NCBI RefSeq assembly: GCF_009708175.1
Contig: NZ_WMBB01000019.1
Coordinates: 1 to 64,000 of the forward strand
Source of the DNA: Nocardia aurantiaca
Lineage (GTDB): Bacteria; Actinomycetota; Actinomycetes; Mycobacteriales; Mycobacteriaceae
Reading direction: 5' to 3'
DNA: 64,000 nt
Of the stretch, positions 32,113 to 40,259 are shown piece after piece; the first letter of the stretch is position 1, and each line of letters begins with the position of its first letter. The notes under the pieces were generated by a model, which was not told the DNA's origin, did not search any database, and saw only the letters and a program-made list of their open reading frames with translations. The position numbers and the translations under genes are program-made.

Positions 32113-33408
32113 ATGCCACGACCTGCCACTGAAATTGGCAGCTACGGCGACATCGGCACCAAGAAGCTGTCCGACGGTACCTGGAGGGCCTGGGCCACAT
32201 TCCGTGGTTACGACGGCAAGGGGAAGCTTGTGGACGCGACCGGGCCGACGGAGAGCAAAGCCAAGTCCGCACTGCGGAAAAAACTGGCTACGTGCCAGAA
32301 GCAGTACATGGGCCGGTCGCGCAGCAAAGTCACCCGCGATACTCGGCTGTCGGTCCTGATGGACATGTGGCTTGCCGAGGTAGATCTGGACGAAGGGGTG
32401 GACCGGCAATCGTACGACCGGTACGAGGGCGAGATCGATGCCAGCACCGACAAACGGGCGAAGAAGGACGTCGTGAAGTTGCGACCCGCCTTGGGAAGTC
32501 TTCGTGTGTGGGAGGCGGATACGGGCCGACTCGATGAACACATCCAGGCTGTCGCATCCGCAGGGCTGAAGTCGAAAGCTCGCCTGCACAAAGTGATCCT
32601 GACCGGCGTCATGGGTGTGGCGGTCAGATACGGGGCGCTCACCGAGAACCCTGTCCGTGACACCTCCCGCCTGCGCCGGCGAAAGATTAAGCCCCAGATC
32701 ATCGACCGGGAGCGCCTGGACGGCCTACGCGCGCAGCTCCGGGAGTGGTTGGCAGGCAACCAGATTCCGGGAACGCCCGCCTACACTCATGGGCCACCGA
32801 GAGATCGGGTCGTCGTGGATGTCGCTGACTTGATCCTCGGCTCGGGTGTGCGCCCGGGGGAGGCCCTGGCGGCATCCTGGGATCAGTTCGATCTGCAGTC
32901 GGAACCGGCGACGTTCACCATCTCGGCTACGGTCGTCCGGCTGAAGGGCAAGGGGCTGTTCCGGCAGGAGTGGACGAAAACCGATGCGGGGCACAGGATC
33001 GTCGCCCTACCCGGGTTCGCGGTCGACATGCTGAAGCGGTTGCGCGCCGATCCGATGCACGGGCGTATGTGTGAGGTGAAGGCGCTGCGCGAGGTGGGTG
33101 GCGCTGTGGTGGAAGTAGACGAGAAGGCCCCCTTGGTGTTTCCCGGCCGAGGTGGGGTACTTCGTGATCCGCACAATTTCAACCGCACCTGGCGGGACGC
33201 GCGCGGCACCGTCTATAAGGATGTGACGCAGTACACGTTCCGCAAGACGGTCGCGACGCTGATCGCCGAGGCATCGGATGCGAAGACCGCGGCCAAGCAA
33301 CTGGGTCACTCACAGGAGGGGGTTACCGAACGGCATTACATCGCGTCGGCGGAGCGGGCCCCGGACTCGTCGGCGGCGCTGGAGAAGGGCCTGGGCGTGA
33401 CCGAGTGA
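32113..33408 (+). CDS. int: Tyrosine site-specific integrase
   Basis: 431 residues. An N-terminal SAM-like core-binding domain is followed by the catalytic domain with Arg247 (GSGVRPGE), Lys289 (WTKTDAG), box II YTFRKT with Arg377, His399 (LGHS) and nucleophile Tyr409 (TERHYI). The first His of the usual HxxR box is replaced by Tyr374. The gene ends about 100 bases from the tRNA-Lys 3' end, which it should recognise as attachment site. It follows the excisionase gene by 30 bases. Confidence 0.92.
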   Translation: MPRPATEIGSYGDIGTKKLSDGTWRAWATFRGYDGKGKLVDATGPTESKAKSALRKKLATCQKQYMGRSRSKVTRDTRLSVLMDMWLAEVDLDEGVDRQSYDRYEGEIDASTDKRAKKDVVKLRPALGSLRVWEADTGRLDEHIQAVASAGLKSKARLHKVILTGVMGVAVRYGALTENPVRDTSRLRRRKIKPQIIDRERLDGLRAQLREWLAGNQIPGTPAYTHGPPRDRVVVDVADLILGSGVRPGEALAASWDQFDLQSEPATFTISATVVRLKGKGLFRQEWTKTDAGHRIVALPGFAVDMLKRLRADPMHGRMCEVKALREVGGAVVEVDEKAPLVFPGRGGVLRDPHNFNRTWRDARGTVYKDVTQYTFRKTVATLIAEASDAKTAAKQLGHSQEGVTERHYIASAERAPDSSAALEKGLGVTE

Positions 33409-33423
33409 TCCGACAGGTGCTGC

Positions 33424-33474
33424 CGCGAATTCTTGGGATATTTTTGGGATTTGGCCCGGAACTGGGAATTCGCG
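33424..33474. repeat. Inverted repeat with TTGGGAT direct repeats near the attachment site
   Basis: CGCGAATTC (33424-33432) and GAATTCGCG (33466-33474) are perfect 9-bp arms around an AT-rich loop. The loop contains a repeated TTGGGAT. The segment sits between the integrase stop and tRNA-Lys, where integrase arm-binding sites are expected. Confidence 0.5.
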
Positions 33475-33504
33475 AGATGCAACACCCTTCCTGAACAGGT
33501 GTTT

Positions 33505-33580
<76 letters not shown>

Positions 33581-33844
33581 GTGTTACCCCGCGGGGGGCT
33601 TTGGGCTTTCGCTTTGGCCGCTCTGCGGTGCGGAAAGAACATTAACAGGGTTGGTGGCAGAAAGTGAAATCGCCCCTCTGAGCTGTGGGTTTTTCGGATC
33701 GTTGAGGGTTGTTAACGCGACGGGGATGATCACGGATGTTGTGGGGGAGGCCCTGTGGGCGGGGCGTGGTGGTCGGACAGGCGTGGTTGGGGCCGGGAGG
33801 TGCTCGGTGGTTGGCTGCGCACCGGGACATGAAGCGGGGTTGCG

Positions 33845-35053
33845 ATGAGCGAAGGTCAAGGCCGGCGACGATCCGGGAAGCTACTCGGCGTCGGCGCGGT
33901 GGTGTCCGTGCTGGCGTTGGCGCTGGTCGGATGCTCGTCGGGCGGTGAGCGCCAATCGTCGACGGTGGCAATCGATTCCAACCCCATCGGCGAGCTCATG
34001 AAGCCGAAGCTGATCTCCCCGGTGAAGGATGGCGACAAGGGTGTCGCGCCCGGCGAGCTGACCCTGAAGGTGGAGGACGGCACGCTCACCAATGTGGCTC
34101 TCACCAGCCCGAATGGCACGCCGGTGCCGGGGGAGCTGGCGAAGGACGGCCGCTCGTGGACGTTGTCCGAGCAGTTGGGATTCGGCCGCACCTACAAACT
34201 GAGCGTCGATGCCGTCGGCCTGGGCGGCGCGACCAACTCGACTATGAGTTTCACCACTATCTCGCCCAATAACCGGACCCACCCTTACCTGCTCCCAGCG
34301 GAGAACGAAGTGGTCGGTATCGGCCAGCCGGTGGCGGTGCAGTTCGACGAGAACATTCCGGACCGCCAGGCCGCCCAGGATGCGATCAAGATCACTACCA
34401 CGCCCGCGGTCGAGGGCGCCTTCTATTGGGTCAACAATCGGGAGGTGCGCTGGCGGCCGCAGAACTTCTGGGCCCCGGGCACCAGGGTCGACATCGCGGT
34501 CAACACCTACGGCCGGGACCTCGGCAGCGGCCTGGTGGGTGACAGCGACATCCACTCCAGCTTCACCATCGGCGACGCCACCGTCTTCACCGCCGACGAC
34601 AACACCAAGATCGTGACGGTCGAACGCAATGGCCAGGTGATCAAGACCATGCCGACCTCGATGGGCAAGGACTCCACGCCCACCGACAACGGCGTCTACA
34701 TCGTGGGCGACAAGTTCGACCGCATCATCATGGACTCCTCCACCTACGGCGTCCCGGTGAACTCGCCCAACGGCTACAAGACCCCCATCGACTGGGCGAC
34801 GCGAATCTCGTACTCCGGCATCTTCTTCCACTCGGCCCCGTGGTCGGTGGGCGCGCAGGGGTCGGTCAACACCAGCCACGGCTGCCTCAATCTGAGCCCG
34901 GCCGATGCCAAGTGGGTGTACGACAACGTCAAGCGCGGCGACATCACCATCGTCAAGAACACCGTCGGCGGCACACTGTCCGGCGTGGACGGGCTGGGTG
35001 ACTGGAACATTCCCTGGGAACAGTGGAAGGCGGGCAACGCCGACCGCGGCTGA
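33845..35053 (+). CDS. L,D-transpeptidase lipoprotein
   Basis: 402 residues. A lipoprotein signal ends in the lipobox ALVGCSS near residue 30. Two immunoglobulin-like domains (about 50-250) precede the YkuD catalytic domain with the signature SHGCLNLSP, where Cys is the nucleophile and His and Ser/Gly complete the motif. Such enzymes make 3-3 cross-links in mycobacterial and nocardial peptidoglycan and resist most penicillins. It is the first clear chromosomal gene right of the element and ends in a strong hairpin. Confidence 0.92.
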   Translation: MSEGQGRRRSGKLLGVGAVVSVLALALVGCSSGGERQSSTVAIDSNPIGELMKPKLISPVKDGDKGVAPGELTLKVEDGTLTNVALTSPNGTPVPGELAKDGRSWTLSEQLGFGRTYKLSVDAVGLGGATNSTMSFTTISPNNRTHPYLLPAENEVVGIGQPVAVQFDENIPDRQAAQDAIKITTTPAVEGAFYWVNNREVRWRPQNFWAPGTRVDIAVNTYGRDLGSGLVGDSDIHSSFTIGDATVFTADDNTKIVTVERNGQVIKTMPTSMGKDSTPTDNGVYIVGDKFDRIIMDSSTYGVPVNSPNGYKTPIDWATRISYSGIFFHSAPWSVGAQGSVNTSHGCLNLSPADAKWVYDNVKRGDITIVKNTVGGTLSGVDGLGDWNIPWEQWKAGNADRG

Positions 35054-35064
35054 TCGCGGACATG

Positions 35065-35104
35065 CCCGTGGGGTCATCAGCGTGAACACTGATGACCCCA
35101 CGGG
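35065..35104. terminator. Perfect 16-bp hairpin
   Basis: Arms at 35065-35080 and 35089-35104 (CCCGTGGGGTCATCAG and its complement) flank an 8-base loop. It lies between the convergent L,D-transpeptidase and small exported-protein genes and can end both transcripts. Confidence 0.85.
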
Positions 35105-35127
35105 TCATGCTCGATGTGGTCTCGGGG

Positions 35128-35502
35128 TCAGCCGATGGTGCCGGGTCCGATCCCGGTGCCGCCGTTGAGGCTGCCGCATCCCAGCGCCGCGAGCCCCGAC
35201 AGCGCGGAGGCCGTGCCGAGAACGGTGCAGGGGCCGCTGTTCCCCGACGAGCCCGTGGTCGCCGAACCGGCCGCGCCGCCGAGTTTGAAGCCGGAGGACC
35301 CGGTGACCAGCGCCTCTATCGGGCTGCTGGGAGCCGGATCGCTCGTGGTCGGGGTGGTGGTCGGGGTCGGGGTGGTGGTTGTGGTCGACGTCGTGGTCTG
35401 CGTCTGGCTGGCGTCGGTGAGGACGATCTCCGCGTACGCGGCGGGCGCGGCGGGCAGAATAGCCGCAACGGCTAGCAAAGTGGTTACGGCACAACGATTC
35501 AC
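35128..35502 (-). CDS. Small exported Thr-rich protein
   Basis: 124 residues from GTG 35502, preceded by GAAGGAA. A signal peptide (CAVTTLLAVAAILPAAPAAYA) is followed by a Thr/Ser/Pro-rich linker of about 35 residues and a Gly/Ser/Ala-rich tail with two cysteines (GPCTVLG, LGCGSL) that may pair. No catalytic motif is seen. It is likely a cell-wall or secreted protein of unknown role, convergent with the transpeptidase gene. Confidence 0.7.
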   Translation of the reverse strand: MNRCAVTTLLAVAAILPAAPAAYAEIVLTDASQTQTTTSTTTTTPTPTTTPTTSDPAPSSPIEALVTGSSGFKLGGAAGSATTGSSGNSGPCTVLGTASALSGLAALGCGSLNGGTGIGPGTIG

Positions 35503-35618
35503 GTGCGGAGTTCCTTCGTATCGAGCGTGGGTCGGGGGCCCCGACTCCCCCAATGTCCAGAGCAGTCTACGAAGATCGCGTGACCTGTGCCGCAAAATGC
35601 GACACACTGATGTTTCTC

Positions 35619-36266
35619 TCACACTCCCGTGCGCGCGATGGCCCGCACGGGAGCGCCGTCGGCCCCGGGCAGGTTGAGCGGGAACAGCGACACCTCGATG
35701 CGCTGACCGGCCGTCTGAGCCGCGAGCACCTCCGCCAGCCGGGTCAGGTTCTCGGCGATGACGGCGTGCGCCGCGCACAGGATCCGATGCACCGGAATCT
35801 CCTCGGCGGGGGTCGGGTCGACGCTGAGCGCGTCGATGCCGACTGTGCGCACTCCGGTCGCGACCAGATATTCGGCCGCGTCCGTCGTCAGATGCGGATG
35901 GTTGAGGTACGCGCGGGTGCCCCAGTGCTCCGACCATCCGGTCGCGATGAGCACCACCTGCCCGGCCGCTACCCGGCCCTCGAAGAGTTCGCGCCCGATC
36001 GCCCCGCCCGCCCCGGCGCCGCGCGCGTCGATGACCACGCCCGGTCCGGTGAACCGATCCAGCGGCAGTTCGTCCAGCGCGGGCAGCGAGTCGTCGATGT
36101 GTCGGGGCGCGTCCACATGTGTGCCGGTCTGTGACCCCATGTCGAGGTGCAGCACGTTGACGCCGTCGGCGGCCACCGTCAGCGCTGGCCGGATGGCGAC
36201 CTCCGGATCGCCGGGATACACCGGCATACCGGACCGGATCGGCACCGAGAGATCGATGATGCGCAT
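35619..36266 (-). CDS. Cyclase-family hydrolase (kynurenine formamidase-like)
   Basis: 215 residues. The start MRIIDLSVPIRSGMPVYPGDP and the metal motif QTGTHVDAPRH (HxGTHxDxPxH type, with the first position changed to Gln) define the cyclase family (PF04199), which includes metal-dependent kynurenine formamidase and isatin hydrolase. LIATGWSEHWG and the GVRTVGIDALSVDP strand also match. It probably hydrolyses an amide or cyclic amide. The true substrate is unknown. It is divergent from the gene at 36354. Confidence 0.8.
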   Translation of the reverse strand: MRIIDLSVPIRSGMPVYPGDPEVAIRPALTVAADGVNVLHLDMGSQTGTHVDAPRHIDDSLPALDELPLDRFTGPGVVIDARGAGAGGAIGRELFEGRVAAGQVVLIATGWSEHWGTRAYLNHPHLTTDAAEYLVATGVRTVGIDALSVDPTPAEEIPVHRILCAAHAVIAENLTRLAEVLAAQTAGQRIEVSLFPLNLPGADGAPVRAIARTGV

Positions 36267-36353
36267 TTTCCGCCCGCCTCCCTATGGATTTCGCGCGATG
36301 ATGGCCGTCGGCAAGATCGAATACAGCCGCCGATGAGGAATTCGAGAATCGCT

Positions 36354-37082
36354 ATGTCTGCCATACATATTGCCGTGTTGAACCGCAGCACCGCACTCAC
36401 CGACGCCCAGGTTTCCGCCGTGGTCCCGGCGCTGCAAACCCAGGTGCACCGCGATTGGGCCCCGGTGTGGGGGAGTGACGCCGATCTGAGCTTCGTGGCG
36501 AGCGGCCGGCAGCCGCCGGCGGGCGCGTGGTGGCTGGTGGTGTCCGACGACTCCGACCAGGCCGGCGCGCTCGGCTACCACGACCTCACCGATGAGGGGC
36601 TGCCGATGGGAAAGGTGTTCGCGCGCAGCGACATCAACGCCGGATTGCAGTGGTCGGTCACGGTCAGCCACGAACTGCTGGAGATGCTCGGCGATCCGGA
36701 TATCAACCTGGCCGCCTACGTGTTCACCAGCGCGTCCGCCGGCCGCATCTACGCCTACGAGGTCGCCGACCCCTGCGAGGCGGATCAGTACGCGTACCAG
36801 ATCGACGGAGTCCTGGTGTCGGACTTCGTGTTTCCCTCCTGGTTCGAGAACTTCCGCAAAGCGGGCAGCACCCAGTTCGACTACGGCAACCACATCACCG
36901 CCCCGTTCCAGCTGCTTCCTGGCGGGTACATCGGTGTTTTCGACCTGAGCAGCGGCAGCGGCTGGCATCAGCTGACCGCCGAGACCATGACGGCCCGCTA
37001 CGCCGCCCGCGCCCGGGTCGGCAGCCGTCGCGAGCGCCGCCGCACGCCGCGCGACCAGTGGCTGCTCAGCGAACCGCGCTGA
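36354..37082 (+). CDS. Unknown protein with HELLEM metal-like motif
   Basis: 242 residues from ATG 36354; an in-frame ATG at 36333 is possible. VTVSHELLEMLGDPD (near 106-120) has the spacing of a HExxE zinc-type site, and further carboxylates follow (ADPCEADQY). No signal peptide is present. I recall similar uncharacterised proteins in soil bacteria, but no function is established. The C-terminus is basic. Metal binding or protease activity is only an inference. Confidence 0.6.
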   Translation: MSAIHIAVLNRSTALTDAQVSAVVPALQTQVHRDWAPVWGSDADLSFVASGRQPPAGAWWLVVSDDSDQAGALGYHDLTDEGLPMGKVFARSDINAGLQWSVTVSHELLEMLGDPDINLAAYVFTSASAGRIYAYEVADPCEADQYAYQIDGVLVSDFVFPSWFENFRKAGSTQFDYGNHITAPFQLLPGGYIGVFDLSSGSGWHQLTAETMTARYAARARVGSRRERRRTPRDQWLLSEPR

Positions 37083-37205
37083 CATCCGCCTCTCACCTTC
37101 CGGCGCCTTTGAGGTCATGGCGGCCGCATCGCCGCTATCCGGGGCTGACTCCGTGATGACCGCTGCGCGGCAAGGCATCCGAGCGAGCGGACCCGTGGCC
37201 CGACG

Positions 37206-37688
37206 TCACACCATCTTGTAGCCCGGATGTACGCCCGGGGTCAGACCCTGGTCGGCCGCGATGCGGACCAGCAGCTCGGAGAGCTGCTGGTGCTCCTCCG
37301 ATGTCAGTGACCGGCACAGGGTTTCCTCGGCTTCGCGGGCGACCGCGGCCAGTTCGCCGAGTGTGGCCCGCCCCTTCGGGGTCAGGTGCAGCGCATGCTG
37401 GCGTCGATCGTCGGGATTGCGTTTGCGCTCGATGAGCCCGCGCTCCTCGAGCTTGTCCGCGAACTGAACGAACCGACTGGGGGGCATCCCAAGTTCGTCG
37501 GCGAGCTCACGCTGGCTGCGACCGGGCTGCGCGATGAGCAGCCGCAGCAGTCCGGCCTGCGCGGGGGTCAGATCCAAGGTCGCTGTGCGCTCCGCGAATC
37601 GATTGGCGGCAAAGGCCCCGACCTGGGCCAACAGGAATCCGACGGCCGTCAGGGCGCGGTGCGGCGCGACCTCGTCTTTCGCATCCAT
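37206..37688 (-). CDS. MarR-family transcriptional regulator
   Basis: 160 residues from ATG 37688 (a longer start at 37709 is weaker). LTPAQAGLLRLLIAQPGRSQRELADELGMPPSRFVQFADKLEERGLIERKRNPDDRR is a full MarR winged helix with the wing arginines. It is divergent from the membrane-protein gene at 37795, and the shared region contains a promoter with a TTACA-GTT-TGTAA dyad between -35 and -10. Autoregulation and control of the neighbour by a small ligand are likely. Confidence 0.88.
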   Translation of the reverse strand: MDAKDEVAPHRALTAVGFLLAQVGAFAANRFAERTATLDLTPAQAGLLRLLIAQPGRSQRELADELGMPPSRFVQFADKLEERGLIERKRNPDDRRQHALHLTPKGRATLGELAAVAREAEETLCRSLTSEEHQQLSELLVRIAADQGLTPGVHPGYKMV

Positions 37689-37722
37689 GCGGCAATAGTA
37701 GCAGCGCAAGAATAATAGACTC

Positions 37723-37752
37723 TTGACAATCGTTACAGTTTGTAATCATTAT
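37723..37752 (+). promoter_or_regulatory. Promoter with MarR-type operator
   Basis: TTGACA at 37723-37728 and CATTAT at 37747-37752 are spaced by 18 bases on the plus strand, towards the gene at 37795. The perfect dyad TTACAgttTGTAA (37733-37745) lies between them and is a natural binding site for the adjacent MarR protein. Confidence 0.7.
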
Positions 37753-37794
37753 TTGCGCAGCATGATTCGTTCCCGAGATTGAGGGTCACCCCTG

Positions 37795-38415
37795 ATGAGC
37801 ACCACCATCGCTCGCACCAAACCCGCCGTCCTCGCCCCCGTCACCGCGTTCGCAGCGCTCACCATCGCCTACGTCGCCGCCAATGCCCGCACCCCGCACC
37901 CGGACGCGAGCGGACAGGACGTCCTCGCCTACACCACCGCGCACGCCGGGCTCATCAATGCCGGCGCGCTGTTATTGCTGCTGTCCGCCGCCCCGCTGGC
38001 CATTGCCGCCGGACTCATCCAGCGAGTGCTGCGCGGCCCGTCGCTCACCACCATCGGCGCGGCGCTGGCCGCGGGCGGGCTCACCTTCAGCGCCCTGTTC
38101 GCCTGGACCGGCGGGCGACTGACCGATTCCGCCGCACCGGCTCTGGCCCGCGCCCTCGCCGATCTCGGCTACCTGTCCGGCGGTCCGGCGTACGCGGCCG
38201 GATTCGGATTGCTGGCCCTCGGCATCGCGATTCCGGCCATGCTGGATCGGAAGCTACCGGCCTGGCTGATCTGGTGCGGCTTCGGTATTGCCGCCGTGGC
38301 CGCGCTGTCCACGCTGGCGCTGGTCATCTCCGGGTTCGGCTTCCTGCTGCCGGTGGTCCGCTTCGCCGGGTCGCTCTGGCTGATCGCGGTCGCCGTCGTC
38401 CTGTCCCGTCGCTGA
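37795..38415 (+). CDS. Six-helix integral membrane protein (DUF4386-like)
   Basis: 206 residues with about six hydrophobic helices, including VLAPVTAFAALTIAYVA, LLLLLSAAPLAIAAGLIQRV and LWLIAVAVVLSRR. The pattern (short loops, YTTAHAGLINAGALLLL) fits the DUF4386 type of small membrane proteins, function unknown. It is the first gene behind the MarR-controlled promoter and is followed after 43 bases by the SDR gene. Confidence 0.7.
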   Translation: MSTTIARTKPAVLAPVTAFAALTIAYVAANARTPHPDASGQDVLAYTTAHAGLINAGALLLLLSAAPLAIAAGLIQRVLRGPSLTTIGAALAAGGLTFSALFAWTGGRLTDSAAPALARALADLGYLSGGPAYAAGFGLLALGIAIPAMLDRKLPAWLIWCGFGIAAVAALSTLALVISGFGFLLPVVRFAGSLWLIAVAVVLSRR

Positions 38416-38458
38416 ATCCTCGACCGTCGCAGCAGTATTCGCCTGAAAGGTTCATCTC

Positions 38459-39223
38459 GTGCTCAGCACCTACACCGACCTCCCCGGCAAGACCGCGGTT
38501 CTCACCGGAGGCTCACGCGGAATCGGGGCGCAGACCGCCCGCATGCTCGCTGCCCAGGGCGTCCGAGTGTGCGTGGTCGGTCGCGACAAGCAGGCCCTGG
38601 ATGCGGTCGTCGCCGACATCACCGTTGCGGGCGGTGCGGCCATCGGCGCGGTGGCGGACGTCACCTCGGCTGCCGCACTGGTCGATGTCCGGGCCCAGGT
38701 CGACAGCGAGTTCGGCCGGGTCGATATCCTGGGCGTCTTCGCCGGTGGAATGGGCTACCCCACACCGACTTCCGAACTCTCGCTGGACCTGTGGCGACGA
38801 GTGCTGGATTCGGATCTGACCTCCGCATTCCTCACCGTGCGGACGTTCCTGCCCATCCTGCTGGCCCAGGGTTCGGGCAGCATCATCACCATGGCCTCCT
38901 CGGCGGGCCGCCAGCCCAGCCAGGCCAATCTCGCGTACGGGGTGGCCAATGCCGGAATCGTCATGCTGACCCGGCACCTCGCCACCGAACTCGGCCCGCG
39001 CGGAATTCGCGTGAATGCCCTTGCGCCGTCCTCGATTCTGACCGAGAAGGTCGCCGCCCACATGCCCGAGCCGGTGCGGCAGCGGGTGGCGGCGTCGCAT
39101 CCGCTGCAGCGCATGGGCGTGCCCGCCGATGTGGCGGAGGCCGCGCTGTTTTTGGCCTCGGACGCGTCCTCGTACCTGAGCGGAATCACCATCGATGTGG
39201 CGGGCGGGCGCATTACCAACTGA
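38459..39223 (+). CDS. SDR oxidoreductase lacking the catalytic lysine
   Basis: 254 residues from GTG 38459. The nucleotide motif TGGSRGIG is intact and the C-terminal region (GPRGIRVNALAPSSI, DVAGGRI) is typical of classical 3-ketoacyl-reductase-like SDRs. The active site reads SSAG for Ser, then Y-GVA-N where YxxxK is expected, so Lys is replaced by Asn. The NNAG stretch is FAGG. Activity may therefore be altered. It is transcribed with the DUF4386-like gene. Confidence 0.85.
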   Translation: MLSTYTDLPGKTAVLTGGSRGIGAQTARMLAAQGVRVCVVGRDKQALDAVVADITVAGGAAIGAVADVTSAAALVDVRAQVDSEFGRVDILGVFAGGMGYPTPTSELSLDLWRRVLDSDLTSAFLTVRTFLPILLAQGSGSIITMASSAGRQPSQANLAYGVANAGIVMLTRHLATELGPRGIRVNALAPSSILTEKVAAHMPEPVRQRVAASHPLQRMGVPADVAEAALFLASDASSYLSGITIDVAGGRITN

Positions 39224-39234
39224 ACCGCGCGGGT

Positions 39235-39268
39235 CGAGTGGCGGTGGCCCGAGGGCCACCGCCACTCG
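39235..39268. terminator. 16-bp hairpin between convergent genes
   Basis: CGAGTGGCGGTGGCCC (39235-39250) is fully complementary to 39253-39268, with only two bases between the arms, so about 15 pairs and a tetraloop form in practice. It separates the SDR gene and the beta-lactamase gene, which face each other. Confidence 0.85.
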
Positions 39269-39274
39269 GCGATG

Positions 39275-40189
39275 TCAGCGGACCGCGCCGACGGCCTCCT
39301 TCGCGAGGGCGGCGACCAGCGGATTGTCCGCTGGGGCAGCCTGATCCGGCTTCGTGGTCAGCACCACGATCACCAGTGGCGCGGCGCCGCTCGCGGGCCA
39401 GGTGACCGCGATGTCATTGGCGGTCCCGTAGTCGCCACTGCCGGTCTTGTCGGCGGTCTTCCAATCCGCCGGGAGTCCGGCGCGGATGCGGGCGTCGCCG
39501 GTGGTGTTGGCCAGCAGCCACGTGGTCAGTTGCGTGCGTTCGGGTTCGGGCAGGGTGTCGCCGAGCACCAGTTTGCGGTAGTCGTCGGCCAGGACGGCCG
39601 GTGTGCTGGTATCGCGCTCGTCGCCCGGAATATTGGTGTTGAGCTCGGTTTCCCAGCGATCCATGCGGGTGGTCCGGTCGCCGATCGAACGCAGGAAGGC
39701 GGTCACGGCCTGCGGGCCGCCGAGCAGTTCGAGAATCTGATTGCCCGCGGTGTTGTCGCTGCGGGTGATGGCCGCCTCGCAGAGTTCGGCCACACTCATG
39801 CCGGTGTCCAGGCGGGTGCTGGTGATCGGCGAGTTCGGCACCAGTTTGTCGGCGCCGAAATGGATGACCTGGTCGAAGAATCCGCTGTTGAGCGGATGCG
39901 CGTGCAAGAGTGCGCCGCAGGCCAGGGGTTTGAAAGTGGAGTCGAAGGCGAAGCGTTCGTCCTGCCGGTAGCCGAGGGTCTTGCCGGTGCCGGTATCGAT
40001 GGCGACCACGCCCACCCGCGCCCCGTGCTGCTGTTCGAGGGCGCGCAGCGCGGCGTCGCCGGTCACCGCGCTCACGGCGGTGGTGGGTCCGCTGCGGGTC
40101 GCTTCGCTTTTCGAGTCGCCGCCGCAACCGCCGACCAGCGGGGCGAGCAGCACCAGCGACAGCATGGCGCCGTATTTCAGGGTCGACAA
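39275..40189 (-). CDS. bla: Class A beta-lactamase lipoprotein
   Basis: 304 residues from TTG 40189, preceded by GAGAGG; a later ATG would give a signal peptide that is too short. A lipobox VGGCGG lies near residue 22. The catalytic motifs are STFK, SDN, ETELN (with Glu166-type residue and Asn170) and KTGSGDYG, all in place for an active class A serine beta-lactamase. Nocardia species carry such chromosomal enzymes (AST and FAR types). The penicillin-binding lipoprotein gene lies directly upstream in the same direction. Confidence 0.9.
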   Translation of the reverse strand: MSTLKYGAMLSLVLLAPLVGGCGGDSKSEATRSGPTTAVSAVTGDAALRALEQQHGARVGVVAIDTGTGKTLGYRQDERFAFDSTFKPLACGALLHAHPLNSGFFDQVIHFGADKLVPNSPITSTRLDTGMSVAELCEAAITRSDNTAGNQILELLGGPQAVTAFLRSIGDRTTRMDRWETELNTNIPGDERDTSTPAVLADDYRKLVLGDTLPEPERTQLTTWLLANTTGDARIRAGLPADWKTADKTGSGDYGTANDIAVTWPASGAAPLVIVVLTTKPDQAAPADNPLVAALAKEAVGAVR

Positions 40190-40259
40190 AACAAGCCTCT
40201 CAATCCATTTCGAGTGCTGAAGGGGTATTCGGCTCGCGCCGTGTGGAATTGGGTGGAAG

